Shown piece after piece: positions 1 to 13,000 of a stretch of DNA of 64,000 nt; positions within the stretch are counted from its first letter, which is position 1; each line of letters begins with the position of its first letter. Location of the stretch: positions 310,001 through 374,000 of the forward strand of contig JAPNXP010000004.1 in NCBI GenBank assembly GCA_028753945.1. Reading direction: 5' to 3'. This DNA comes from Hexactinellida sp. DTS-2022. Its lineage: Eukaryota; Porifera; Hexactinellida. The position numbers and the translations under genes are program-made. The notes beneath the pieces are model-generated. The model saw nothing but the letters and a program-made list of their open reading frames with translations. It had not been told where the DNA came from and ran no database searches.

Positions 1-312
1 ACTTGGTTCAATGTCATTGAAGATTACTCGTAACATTTCAAACAGAATCGGATTATCGGGAATAGAGTACTGACTGCGAAATTGTTTTATAAAATTGACT
101 AATAATGCGATCGAGAAAACATGTTCTTCCAATACTTGATAACCGCTTGGGGAAATATAACCGGAGTCAAAGCATTTGTTGTCTAAAATATTATCTTCCA
201 CCATTGCTCCTTCAAATTCTTGATTTGCGATGAACTTATCGATTTCATCAATTTGTTGTTGAATAGATTCTCGGCTCACCGGGCTCACCGGGCTCACTAA
301 GTAATTTCCCAT
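1..312 (-). CDS. 5' end of an unrecognised gene, cut by the window edge
   Basis: An open frame starts at ATG 312-310 and stays open to base 1 (104 codons) with no stop. The protein begins MGNYLVSPVSPVSRES, then a polar helix-like stretch (QQQIDEIDKFIANQEFEGA), and ends with a hydrophobic/amphipathic part containing HVFSIALLVNFIKQF and FEMLRVIFND. The SPV-SPV-S part comes from a tandem 9-bp repeat (gtgagcccg). I do not recognise the family, and no catalytic motif is visible. It lies downstream of, and on the same strand as, the ABCA gene, 545 bp from its stop codon. Open reading and codon-like composition support coding, but the frame is short and a splice site inside it cannot be excluded. 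Confidence 0.55.
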   Translation of the reverse strand, partial: MGNYLVSPVSPVSRESIQQQIDEIDKFIANQEFEGAMVEDNILDNKCFDSGYISPSGYQVLEEHVFSIALLVNFIKQFRSQYSIPDNPILFEMLRVIFNDIEPS

Positions 313-857
313 CTTGTTAAAATGAATTTGAGCTAAAATTTAGGTTGTATTAATGAATCCTCACATAATATTATATATAGGTTTACTTTACAGTAATATA
401 TGTTTAAACCTGATTGGAAGCTATTTTTATTGTAGCCAGAATTTTCTAGAAAAGAGTTAAATAGAAAATGTATAGTGTTGAGGTAATGCTTGTAGATTCC
501 TTTGAATGGAATTTTTGTGAGTTTAACTAACCAAATAATTGAATACCACAACAACATATTTCTGCATTATACATTGACTATAGGTTATAACATTAGCTTG
601 CATATTTGGAAGGGGTAATTTTAAGTCACTAACAAATGTAGTCTACTTTGTTTAACAATATATTTAGGGTAATTTTCAGAAAATTTGGGGGAAACACTTT
701 TAATGATAAACACTATTACATAATACCTGAAATTAAAAAGCATAAAAAATACCTTACAATTCTCAATATAATGTTTTAGAATTGTTATAATGGAGTATTA
801 TACAGTATAATAGTAGTACAAACATAACAAATAGTTGTAAAAGTATGAAAAAGTCCG
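313..857. other. Intergenic, AT-rich
   Basis: Between the ABCA stop codon and the start of the edge gene. It must hold the ABCA 3' UTR and the promoter of the edge gene. I see no convincing ORF, RNA gene or inverted-repeat element. Confidence 0.5.
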
Positions 858-3800
858 TTACTTGGTATCTTCAGTTACTTGTTTCTTGGCGAAGTTTACA
901 AAAACTTGATCAAGGGAAGTTTGGCTAACTCCGTAATCAAGAATACCCAATCTCTCTTTATTTCCTTCTAACTCTTTAAATATAAACGAACAAGGTGTAT
1001 CTTTTGATGATAAACGGTATTCCAATAATACACTATGTATTTCCACTAACTTCGCGCCTTCAAATGTAGTAGAAATAAACTGTTGAATGTTACTAATAAT
1101 AGATTCACTTTCATTCTGTTCACCACTCCTGAATCGAATTGACAGAGTATACTCATCACCAAATCTGTTCTTTAAATGCTGAGTACTCCCAAGACATTTG
1201 AACTCTCCATTAACCATAATAGCTAGGTTCGTACATAGAGCTTCACACTCCTCCATTGAATGTGAACTAATTACAATACAACGTCCCTCTTGAATAAGAC
1301 TATGCAACACATCCCAGAAAAAACGTTTCGCAGATGGATCCATGCCCGTAGTAGGCTCATCTAGCAATAAAATAGGTGCGTTTCCAATAAGTGAACATGC
1401 AGCACTCAATTTACGTCGATTTCCGCCGCTATACTTTTCGCATTGAACATTCGCGTACTTTGTTAAACCCATTCTTTCGATTTCTAACTGTACCGTCTCA
1501 TTTATTTTACAACTCGGGACACCACGAATACGTGCGTACATTGATAACAGCTGTGTTCCACTCAAATAAGGCTGTAAAGCATCGAACTGTGGACAATATC
1601 CAACGATTTGTCGGACTTTCCGTAGATTCTTGCGTATATCAAATCCGGCTACAAAAGCAGTTCCACTACTACAACGTAGGTTCCCAGCTAACATTTCAAA
1701 AGTTGTTGTTTTCCCAGCGCCATTAACGCCCAACAAGCCGAAACATTCCCCATAAGAAATCCCTAAACATATTTGGTTAACGGCTAATTTCGCTTTGCGT
1801 CTACGTAGGACGTTCCCTGGATATACTTTTGAAAGGTTTTGTATAAATACAGCTTCAGTATTCGTTTCAGATCTCGAAACTCGATTTCTCTCAACAGCTA
1901 CATCATGGTCTTCATCTTTAAATTCATTATATTTGCCTTTCCTATGAAAGAATATTTCTAAGAATAGTTTGTCTAGCTTGAATGATTCCATTAGGAGTGT
2001 AAGCACGAAACATACAATTCCCATTCCAATTGGGACAAGGATATAAATGAGAACACCAGGTTTCTCAAATGTAAAGAGATTCTCACTTACTTCAAAACCC
2101 ATTTCGCGACATGTTTCAAGGTTTGGTGTTATAGCCTGACAAGCCTCAAGGTAAACTGAATTGTTATACATTTGGTTGATACCATTCGCGAATGCGTAAT
2201 TTGGGAAAATCGCAAATATGAAACTCAACAAATCCGCAGTAGCTGAGTCTCTCCCTACGAATCTAACTACAAATATTATAATATTGAGTATTTGGTAAGA
2301 GAAGAACAATGTCAATAGCGAAAGAGCAAATGCTATTAGAGACGATTTGAAAAGAAAACTGAAAAAGTATATCATTGTGAGGCTACCAAATCCATAGGAG
2401 ATTAGTAGTAAGAACACAAGGACTAAATTCCAACCAGAGAAAGCTGAAATATTAAAACAAGGAAAGGGAATGAATACTAAAGTACACGCAACCAACGTTA
2501 TTAGCATATCCCATAGGAAAATGCCAAGCCAATATGTCAAAGGATTAAGTCCAGATACGAATTGTAGAAATTTAGATCTGTTACTCTTTTCTTGTAAAGG
2601 AAATATAATGAAACTGCTAGTCAAAAATGCAAGACCGAAAGTTAGAAAAACGACAAGACCAAAACCTGTTGTTAAATCTGGGTACGTATTAGTTATAGTC
2701 GATTTAGGCAAAGGATGGTTATTAACCACGATCTGAGGTGGAATTCCATTCAGCCCATTCTGTATCCAAGCATTATAGAACATATAATTATGTAGTACAC
2801 CTAAAGCAGATGCAGGTGTGTGATAAGCTTGGTTATTGTACCAAAGTGTAATGCGTTCTGGCCTATAAGTTGTATTTGGAAATAGTATGCCTACACCTGG
2901 GTTTACACAGTAATTATTCGGATTTTGTTCTATCCTACAAAAACTAGAATTATTGGTTGTAATAGACCCATTTGTAACTTTTTCAGAACAACATAAACAT
3001 TTTTCTGTGGATTTAGGAGGGTCGATTTTGTTGGTTGTAATACCGAGTAAATAGGCTGTATAAAACACACGGATATTCTTGGACATTTCTCTAAGTAAAT
3101 ACTCGTTTATATAAACTGTATTAACTGTCAATGGACCTGATGACATTCCTGTGTTACCTTTTGGTTGCGTAGGATCGTAAGCGATTGGTGGGGGGTTTGG
3201 ACAACTTCTGTAAGACATATCACATGCCAAACACGCTTTACAGTTGCCATAACCGAAGTTAGGATTCGCATTACAATAATCAACAGCTTTGAAATCTCTT
3301 GCTATTCGGTGTGCGCAGAATTGATCTAAAATTTGATTTTCGTAATTACAACATTGTGATGTATCATTGTAATTCTGTATTGAATTTATTATTTTTGTGT
3401 ACTCATTTAAAATGTTATTTTGCATAGCAAATGAGTAAAGCTGAGTGAAATTAGAAATGTGATTCAATGTGAAATCATTTGGGAGAGATTGATTAATTCC
3501 TGGTACTTTCATATGGAACATGGATACTCTATTGGTGTCCGGGAATGTATCTTCTATTGTTAACCTACGATTAGGTTGTTGACTTGGATCACTAGAATCA
3601 GTTTTAATAAGGGTGAGACCAAGCACTGTGAATAATACCGGTAGTAAAACTTGTAATATTATAAACCCATAACGACGGAAACTGTATAATGCTTTTTTAA
3701 TTAACATAGCCCATAATTGTTGGAACCATAATACAATTCCTTGATTCAGCTTGAAATGCGAATATTTATTATTCCGGTTAATTTCTATCGAATTTGAGTC

Positions 3801-6800
3801 CATTTCAATAATCGGTTCACTTGATTGAGAGAGAGATGCTCTTGGTATACGTTTTGGAATTGATTCCATTTGTAAATTATCGGAAATATCTCCATTTGAA
3901 ATAATTGTATTGTTTTCAGTACCAACAGAATCGCTAACTTTTCGAAACACATCTTCCATTGTAGTATGGGAAATCCCATAACTTTCAATGCCTAATTCTT
4001 GTAAATTAGCCTCTAGCATTTGAAATAATTCCGAAAATTTTCCTGTGTCATAAGATGGAATTATATACGAAATCTCAGCACTAATGTCATGCTTTACAAA
4101 CGCATTTGGTAAGTAATTATGAATAGTTTGTGTTACCCTTCTCTTGTCAAATCTGCTTGCCTTCACCATTGTAAGATAATAACCAACTCCAAACCTCTGT
4201 TTAAGGAACAGAGATGAACCACAAGACTTGAGAACGCCCTCAGAAAGAATAGCTATTCTATCTCCGAGTATATCCGCTTCGTCCATATGGTGAGTTGTGA
4301 GTAGAATGGTGCGGTCGCGTTTGTACTTCAGGAGCAGGTCCCAGGTCGTGCGACGCGCGTAAGGGTCAACACCTGTGTTAGGAGGGACTTTGATAATGCT
4401 ATTCATTTGTAAATAGGGAGAATATCGAGCAATATACGTACTATGGATATAATATATAGCATATCACAGTCTTCAAAATGCGTTCGCCTTACCCAGAATT
4501 CGTATTAAGCAATATAATTTGTATTGGTTGGCTTTGAAGGGGACTGAAATAGATTCGTATCAACCGGAATTTCATATTAACCGTATTCGTACTAACGAGG
4601 TTCTACTATGTATTATAAAACAAAAGGAGAAATTAATTATATATCTGCCACCATTGTTAATGTAACTTTCAGGCACTGGCAAGTTCATTTTTTAATTTTT
4701 TTTTTAACATAAAATTCACAATTGCGCCGGGTTTTAATTGAAAAATATGTTGGTCATATAAGTAAGCCCTTTCACGGTAAGCCTTAAAAGTGTAAATTTT
4801 TCTCTAAACAAATTAATGAACTTTTTCAAAATATCGACATAAAAAGCGCAATATTACAGATAACTAACTAACCTGAAGTTGGTTCATCTAGAATAATAAC
4901 TTTGGTGTCCCCAATCAGAGCTAAGCCAACAGATAATCTCCTTTTCATTCCACCAGACAATTGAATAGATAGCGTATTAACCTTATCTTCTAGCTTTGTA
5001 TCAACCAACATTTTGTGAACTTGTTTACTAGCCTGGGACCAATTCCAAATGCCTTTGAGACGAATGAAGAAATGAAGATGTTCCTTAACTGTCATTCTGT
5101 CGATGAGAATATTGGACTGTGGACATATGCCAAGATGGTTTCTTATGCTGTCCATATTATTGTGTATACCCATACCGTCAATTTGTGCATTGCCTAGAAA
5201 ACAGTAGATTGTCAATAATATACGACTTAATTTCCAATAGTTAGGATTTAAATGAATTTTAAACTTAAAGCTGTATAAATATAATATTTGGAATTTCGTA
5301 TTGACTGTGTAATTTGTATTGAAAAGGCTTTGAATTGGACTGAAATAGTGTTCGAACTAACCAAAAATTTCGTTCGTACTAGCGAGGTTCTACTGTATAC
5401 AAGGTTTTATACTATAATTGTAATTTTGGACTACGGATACAGTGAAATAATTTTTCTTTTTTAAACATAACAATAAAAGTGTATATCTCGCTTACCTTTA
5501 GTAGGAGGAATTAGTCCAGTGAGTATAGAAATAAGTGTACTCTTTCCAGCACCATTATGTCCTAGCAAAACTGTTATCTGACTTTTGTACATATTAAGTG
5601 TTAAACCATCCAATGCTAACTTCCCACGCGTGTACTTCTTAGTTAGATTCTGAATCCCGATTCCAATTTCCTGATTAGTTGGTTCAGTTTCAAATGCGTC
5701 GATTGATGAAACATTAACTATGGGGTCTGTGGATTTCGCAGAATAACCGAACCAGTAGGAGGGAGTTAATGGGAAATAAAATGGTTTCCGAAGTCCGTAT
5801 TTTTTAGGTAGAACTTCATCTAAATACCAAGTCAATACTAATTGTATTATTATGACTAGAATTAACATTGCGAATACATGCAGTAAGTTGAATGGATCTA
5901 TTGCAGTTGTGTTATTACCAATATTATCAAATTGAATTCCGATATTTTCTATTTCCCGAGAAAGGAATATGTTAAGAGACATCCCCATACAAGTATTGCC
6001 GAGTAGACAGGCTAATAGCTTATAATGCAATGCCGTGGTACTGTAGTTCTCTAAGATAAAGAAATACGGGAAAAACGACAAAAACCAAACTAGGAATGTG
6101 ACTAACATTGCGAGACGTGCCGAAGTGAAAAACGTACTTATTAGGAAAGATAGCGAAATCATATAGCAAATATAGAGAGTCAACCACGTAAGGATTATCA
6201 GGATATTCGAAAAATATAGGAGTCCACCATACTTAATTTCCAAAGATAAACAAACGATAACAAATGACATAAATATGAATTGTTTTGCAAACCATGCAAG
6301 CCAATTTACCCAATTTATTAAACCCATCATTCTCATTGATTCTTTCAGACGACTTTGTTTATCAATTACGATTTCCTTTGTAATCGTACCAGAAGTGTAA
6401 ATAAAACTGAACACTAAAATCAATGGCAAAAATACACTTACGATAAATAGGAAATCGTCACGTGATTGTTTCGGATAAGGAAACTGTCTAATATCAATGG
6501 GCACCAAATCATGCCTACTTGTATTTCCACTTTTTACACTGATTTTGTTATCAATTATAGACTGTACAATTGCATCTTGTAAAGTTAAAAAACCTTCTCT
6601 ATAATATTTTCTTGAGGAACGAGGGACATTTAGCCTATAATTAGGCTCAACTTCGCTTGTTCTCCAAAAGGTATCTCGGAGACGAATCGTTACTTCTATT
6701 TCAGAGTTTGTTTGGGAAAATATCAAGCCAGCCACAATAGGACGGTATATACTATAAATAGAATACAGTTATACTATAAATAGAATACAGTTATACTATA

Positions 6801-7855
6801 AATAGAATACGGTATATACTATAAATAGAATACAGTATATACTATAAATAGAATAATACAGTAAGAGTGCAGTTCAAACGTAATGTACAGTTGAAACCGG
6901 TTTTTCTACCCAATTATTTGCATGGAAATAAAGTAGGAAAATCCGATAGTTAGAATAAACCGATTTAAAATAAAAATAAAATAAAATTTCTTATACATTT
7001 ATAATAGCTAGCTAGTTAGAAAAAACCGGTTTCGACTATAAGTTTATAACGCAATATTCAAAGACAATTAGACACCCCTCCCTATGTCACGCTTTTTGGA
7101 CCATTTTTCAAACCGAATAAGGATTGTGAATTGTCTGTCACACATAATGGTTGACCCCCTCCCCCTTGGAAGCGTTATGTAACGAATGAATGGCCAAGTT
7201 TACTTATCAATACAGTAGAACCTCGTTAGTACGAACACGATTAATACGAACACTATTTAGTTCCCATCAAAGTTTTTAAATACAAATAATATTGGTTAAT
7301 ACCGGATAAGGCGAACTCATTATGACGTTCCCTGGTTCGTAATAACGAGGTTATACTGTACATATAAATATGAACTTACCTGTAAGATCTCAATTGATTG
7401 CTGCAGTAATTGGTGTTTGTATCCGAATCATTTAGAATAACAGCTGACAATCTCTCTATTTCCTGTTCACTGCTAGCAGGTACGAATTCAGTATTAATGT
7501 ATGGGAGAGAAAGTATTCCTTTCGTTCTGTTGAGAATCGCGGCTATTTCCGGCGTATTTGGAGTGTAGAAATATGTGAAGTTACAATTCGCATTTTTGGT
7601 GAAAACCAGTGCGTACAAACTAGTCACAACTGTAGCTGATAAAGTTGATATATCGAACTGTAAACTATTCGCATCAAAAGTGCTGAAACAATGTTGTGTT
7701 GGAATCCGGAAACTCACATACAATAGTATTACAACTGCCGTGCCGAATAATGGTATTAAAATCTCCGAGATTGTACCGAATGGTCTACGGAATTGTAGAA
7801 GGAAATTCTTCCACAAAAGAAGGAAGAATTGAAGCAGAATTCTTTTCAAATTCAT
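858..7855 (-). CDS. ABCA-subfamily full ABC transporter (ABCA3-like lipid exporter/flippase)
   Basis: Four exons: 7855-7380, 6751-5496, 5193-4873 and 4372-858. They total 5568 nt (1855 aa) with matching phases 2/1/1 and GT-AG introns. The layout is TM1 (about residues 27-48), an extracellular loop, five or six more TM helices, NBD1, then a second TM1, a Cys-rich ectodomain 2, TM helices and NBD2. NBD1 has Walker A GHNGAGKST, signature LSGGMKRRLS and Walker B IILDEPTSGVDP. Exon boundaries fall just after Walker A and inside the DEPTSG Walker B motif. NBD2 has GVNGAGKTT, signature YSGGNRRKLS and LLLDEPTTGMDP. ABCA proteins move phospholipids or sterols across or out of membranes in an ATP-dependent way. 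The length is close to ABCA3 (about 1700 aa) and shorter than ABCA1 (about 2260 aa), so the ABCA3 branch is preferred. Both ATPase sites look intact. Intron 1 abuts a minisatellite at its acceptor. Confidence 0.93.
4471..4612. repeat. Family A MITE, truncated copy (ABCA intron 3)
   Basis: Only the right part is well preserved, ending cgaggttctacta-tgta. The internal ggactgaaatag and cgttcgcctta blocks match the other family A copies. Confidence 0.6.
4655..4790. repeat. Dispersed repeat family I copy (ABCA intron 3)
   Basis: Shares the blocks ttcaggcactggcaag, aaaattcac, gccgggtttt and attgaaaa..tgttgg..taagtaagccct with copies near 22.7, 32.8, 34.3, 43.3 and 52.9 kb. Confidence 0.6.
5290..5396. 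repeat. Family A MITE, truncated copy (ABCA intron 2)
   Basis: The right half is retained (ggactgaaatagtgttcg ... gcgaggttctactgta); the left terminus is missing. Confidence 0.6.
6746..6866. repeat. Minisatellite, 5 copies of a 22-23 bp unit at the ABCA exon 2 acceptor
   Basis: The core actataaatagaata starts at 6751, 6773, 6795, 6818 and 6841. On the minus strand each unit reads tattctatttatag, so every unit contains a possible 3' splice acceptor. The acceptor that keeps frame (AG at 6753-6752) is the innermost copy. Confidence 0.85.
7046..7195. repeat. Dispersed repeat family H copy (ABCA intron 1)
   Basis: Contains gacacccctccctatgtcac, a gaccatttt block, gtctgtcacaca and ccttggaagcgttatgtaacg, shared with copies at 35.3, 36.7, 39.1 and 63.3 kb. 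Confidence 0.6.
7211..7360. repeat. Family A MITE, full-length copy (ABCA intron 1)
   Basis: Runs from ta-cagtagaacctcgttag to aacgaggttatactg-ta. The termini are inverted repeats and TA flanks both ends, as in Tc1/mariner/pogo insertions. Confidence 0.8.
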
Positions 7856-8039
7856 TTTCTTTATTTTTGTCTGATTGAATCCAGAATCTATTCACATATA
7901 ATGTTTTCCTAATTGTGGAAAATGGTACAATTAAAGGGAATATGCAAATACAGAAGTTTAGTAGTAATAATTATGCATTAAACTTGTTTTAAGTTATTTA
8001 TTATCAATCAGAGGATGGAAAATACTTGTTCTTTAGATA

Positions 8040-8230
8040 TACAGTAATATCTCGTTAGTAAGAACACGGTTAATACGAAATTCCGGTTAATTAATACGAA
8101 CGCTATTTCAGTTCCCTTCAAAGCCATTTCAATACTAATTTTATTGGTTAAAACACGAATTCCGGATAAGGCGAACACAATTTTACGGTCCCCTGGTACA
8201 TGGTGTTTCTACTAACGAGGTTCTACTGTA
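8040..8230. repeat. Family A MITE
   Basis: ta-cagtaatatctcgttag ... aacgaggttctactg-ta, with internal aattccggataaggcgaac and cagttcccttcaaagcc blocks typical of the family. Confidence 0.8.
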
Positions 8231-8556
8231 ATTAACTTATTACTAACCAGCTCTATTTATACACCTGATATATTTGATAACACCGTCAATACTTAACATT
8301 TGTCCTTGTACGTAAGTGGTTTCATTGAAAGGACAATAAGTCAAGAAATATATTTCCCCTTACAGTTACGCGTTTAGTTAATGGCATGGACACATTAATC
8401 TCTTTAGTTTCTAACTTTCTATACTAGTATAGACTAAGAACATTAATGTGTCCACGTTAATAAGGACAGCCCAGTTTAAATCCAATTTACGTAGTTTGAA
8501 TTCCTGAAAATCCACATTATGACAAGCGCTACCATGGTGATGGTATATCTCTTAAA

Positions 8557-8924
8557 TAGGGCTGAAACGAATATACCGAATATTCGTTCGAAATGATTGA
8601 ACGAATATTCGTTTGAACTAATATTATATTGAAACGAATATTCGTTTTCTACTTTTCGACAACATGATTTTTGTTTAGATTGGAAGATCGTAAATATAAA
8701 TTCCTACCTAAACTAGCTGGTTAATAACTAACATGTGTATAATATACTTTATAGCTATGACTAAACCATTGAACATTAACAAAAAACTATTTCCCACTGT
8801 ATTTTGAATTTTATTTAATAAAACTGCTTAGTCATCAAAACGAACGAATATTCGAATATTCGTTCGTTTAGATTCTTTAGAATATGGTTCGCTCGTTACA
8901 TATCAAATATTCGTTTCAGCCCTA
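8557..8924. repeat. hAT-like MITE, tagggctgaaacgaatat termini
   Basis: The left end tagggctgaaacgaatat mirrors the right end atattcgtttcagccct-a. The inside is rich in palindromic cgaatattcg. The TAGGGCTG terminus resembles hAT nonautonomous elements; I could not define an 8-bp target duplication. A truncated second copy is at about 28300-28442. Confidence 0.65.
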
Positions 8925-10042
8925 GTCAGGCTAGTCTTAATTAAGTGTAGATTTCTAAATAAAGTTACCTTAAAACAAAATTGGAATTTATTATACATTT
9001 AGAATAAATAGTTAGTAAAAAACCCGATTAATCAGAAAAACCCGGTTTCGACTGTACTTTATCGGTCTGGGGAATATGAATAACTTAATTCTAACTTCTA
9101 AGCGGGTATTTCGTTATATCCGACTTCTTTATAACGGGAGTTTACAACTTTACACATGTATTTTAAATTCTAATGCAGAATAATTTCTATTTGTAACAAA
9201 AGTGCAACACATCCCAAGGCACTTTATCTAGCTGGCCGTTATATCTAATGATGTTGGTAATGACTCAATAGATAGCAAATTGCGTATATAAATGTATCTA
9301 GAGTTAATTTCATTGAAAGGATTGAATTGTATTGAAAATACATCTCCCTCTTTGCTAATATGATGTAATACAATACCGTCATTGCTTAGATCGTGGACAC
9401 ATTATTAAGAGAATAATTAAATTGCCAGACCACTATTGCTATTGCAAACAACTATGCTAATACAAATTTCCATAGGATTAGGATAAACTAAAACAATTAA
9501 AAATCTTACTGGACAGTTAGATAATATTAAACAATGAACCTTGATGCAATAAAACAAGAATGTGTTCTATACAAGATCTATTATTTATTGAATACATACG
9601 TAAATAAACGTAAGCTTATGACTTCCTAATTTCTTTAAAAAGATATAGTTGCTTCGAGCATAAAAGTACATTATTTAAATAAATTTATAAATAATATAAT
9701 TGATTAAATTATTTTTTAAAGCCATACTACACAAAGGAATTAAATTAACTCAACTAGACCACAAAGATGCTTATCGGTATATTCTTAAAAAAAGTGTATT
9801 TTTGTGTAAAGGCAAGTTGAATTTACACAAAATAGTTTGCTATTATAACTTACTACTATGCAACCCCCATTGTAATAATAATCTAAACAATGTTTAATTA
9901 ATATATTAAATGCAAATTTTTAATATTTATTTAGCAGCTATTAGATAAATCATAGGAAATTAGGAAAAGGAACAACTAGTTACAATACTTGAGCAGAGCA
10001 TTATACTATTACAGTTAATACTATTCCTGTTAACTGTAGTAG

Positions 10043-13000
10043 TTAGACAGAAGATTCTGAATGTGCATATTCTTTTTCTCTAAGTAAGGATTGAGGGATT
10101 GCACTATTGGTAAAGCCACTCAATCTTGAATGTCTCGTCTTAGATTGTATTGTCATCTTTAGTTGTCGAATTTGTTGTTTAAATTGTTCCAAATTAGCAT
10201 TTTGCTTCTCAATCATATTTGATATATCGTCTAGCTTTCCATCTGAGGCTAATTACAGATTTGAAACAAATAAAAACAAATAGTACAGTGGTATTTTCCT
10301 AATAGAAATCACTCTAATAAAAATATTGCTCTATTGATAAGTTACTTTTTAATGTTAATTGTGCTCCTCTAATACCAAGTTTACCTAGTACAATCGACTC
10401 CGCTTAATAGAGTCACCTCGGGACCAGGTCGATTTGACCCGATTAAGCGGAGAAATCTTCTAACCGAAAATCTTCTAGCCAAAATGTAATTCCATCCTAT
10501 AAATCCTGTGAAATTTTGACCCGATTAAGCAGTGAAATATATTAACCGGTGGCTTTATAAAGCGGAGTTGACTGTAATACCTTTACCTAGTATTTGCAAG
10601 CAAATTTCATACGAAATTCAACTTGTGCTATTACATAAAGTAACAATTTAGCTCACAATAATAACCTACTTTTTTGATAAGCTTTCCATTGATTGCTCTT
10701 AATGACTACCTCAGGATGGTAGCTCCTACGGCGAATGCATCCTATGGCATTACGTGTAACACGTACGATATACTTCAATCTGTATAAAGCAACGATTCGT
10801 TCTGACTTGCTTTTGGTAGTTGCATAGGTATCACTCACCTACAAGGAGTTATAAATTTAATCATTTGGTTTAACATACAATCTTATTTACATTATGATTG
10901 CTTATTGTGAACCCAGAGAGCAATAAATGTATGTACAGTCAACTCTCGTTATAACGAATTGCTTGAGACCTGTAAATTCCTTCGTTATATCCGGATATTC
11001 GTTATAAGCGGATAATAATTAATGCATTTAGTGCTCTGGGAGAAAATCTCCATTTCGTTATATCCGACTTGGTTATAACGGGAGTTTACTGTATATTAAT
11101 GATAATAGAAATCTTATGGAAACTTTAAAATTTGAATCAGAGGATTTGCCTATTAACAAGTGATTTTTAAATACAATAATTCAGTTCCTTTAATAATATG
11201 CATATTTGTTGAAAATATAAAATAACAAAAGCGATTTGCTAAATAGCTTACCTGAGCAATGAATATGTTCAGTAGGATGACAATAATAAGTCCCATCGCG
11301 AACAAGTATATAATCGCATCCAACCAATTCAAATTGTTGAATAGGTAGTTACCTTCTAGAATATTCTCTCCTTGTAACAGCACGCGTAGCATGAAAAGTA
11401 GAGTCCAATGGAAATGGTCGTATAACCCTTGTACTCCGATATCATTTGCACTTACATTAGTTAATACCCCAGGGCCATACCCAGGTGCACGTAATGCAAT
11501 GAAAAACGATTCTGATATGGCGAGAATAATCGTAAAGCTGACTATACAGAATTTTGGCACATCATTCAATGTTATAAGCCCAATTGTATGTACGTACGTA
11601 CCAAATCCAGGCAAAAGTCGCACAACTTTAATAAACCTCATGAATTGTATGAAAATTGTTAGTGTTGCGAATATCCATTGTACTGGACTGTTTACCAAAC
11701 GAAGTGGAAATACAAGGAAAAGAACAACAATGCCTAGGATATCAAAATAATTAAAAATGTCCATGAAATATAACTTTAGCACGCCACGTAATACCATTCC
11801 TACAAGCGATTCAATTTCTTTCTGTTTTTCTCTAACTATGTTTAACTCTTTGTAGTAAATACGTATGAAATCAGTCACAATTTCCATTATTTCCGCAACT
11901 AAATTGTTGAACCATAAAATTGCAACAATTACCTCGAAAACGGCTCGAGCATAATCGAGACTGTTTGTATACTGTAGCGGATTTGGTTCAATAGCAGCCG
12001 TCGTGAATATGAAAAACAGCGAAAATAGGAAGAATAACAGAAACAACATCTCACTTATTAAATAATAATATCCCAAATTCCTCATTTTATTATCAACAAT
12101 TACCCTAACTGGTGCGAAATACGCAAATTCATCATCATTTGTATCTGCGAGCATTTGTAGTGGAGTTATGCACTTTGCACTGAATTCATGGCTGTCTGGT
12201 GTAAAACCATCGTAGGATGACTCGAGATACTTTGAACATATAATAACTATAAATAGTAATATTAATAATTATGGGGCTTATTTATAAATGGCTAACACCT
12301 TTTTAATTAATTAACTAACACAACGAATACTTGAATATAACTCAGTTTTTTCTAATAGCAAAATAGCCAGGGTTACTTTATAAAAGTTACCTTTAAAACT
12401 AAGTGCCTAAATTTAGTATATCACGAAAACTGAGCTCTATATAAGTTATCTCTTAATAGAAAACCCCGGCTTTGTAAAAATGTAATTTCTTGATGTTAAA
12501 AATTAATGATAATGATTCGTTGACTTTGACTCTCGTTAGTCGGAAAAACAAATTTCAATATTTTTTTGCTAAATGAATTATTATAACAAACTTTTTACTA
12601 AAACCCTTACCTTTTCTGGCCCTCAATTCTGGCACTCTACTTAGCAAAGAAAGAATAGCTTCTTTTAAATGAATTTTTTCAAATTTTGAAAGTAAATCAT
12701 GCAAATGAGCAAGTGCTGTTGCTTTTGATTCGTTATTAAGCATCATAGAGAGCACTTGATCGAAAATCTGTTCATCTTGAATAGACTTCTCATTAACTCG
12801 GAGTGCATAATCTAATGCATTTAATCCCTTTTTATCACGTGTGAACATGTGAGCTCCACTTTCTAATAATATTTTCATTGTCTGTGAAAATCCATTTTTG
12901 GTTGCAACAATTAAAGGTGTTTCTCCCGTTATATCCGTCATTTCAATACTACCTTCTTGATTAATCAAAAGAGCAATTATGTTATGCCAACCTTCTTCTG

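Larger units (their letters stand above)
7856..10042. other. Intergenic region with MITEs between ABCA and the TRP-like gene
   Basis: It holds the ABCA promoter and the TRP-like 3' UTR; a minus-strand AATAAA lies at 9931-9926, 112 nt past that stop. A family A MITE, a hAT-like MITE and a family B fragment (about 9045-9150) are present. The rest is AT-rich with no supported gene. Confidence 0.5.

Noticed and set aside
1391-1726. Plus-strand frame of 111 codons opposite the ABCA NBD2
   Set aside because: Antisense shadow of a strongly conserved coding region; no independent coding signal.
7575-7878. Plus-strand frames opposite ABCA exon 1
   Set aside because: Antisense shadows of the exon that encodes the first ABCA transmembrane helix.
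10934-11093. Possible structured RNA gene from the strong inverted ends
   Set aside because: The same sequence recurs with TA flanks at many loci, so it is a transposable element copy.
11391-11750. Plus-strand frame opposite the TRP-like transmembrane exon
   Set aside because: Antisense shadow; the minus strand carries a clear S1-S6 channel domain.
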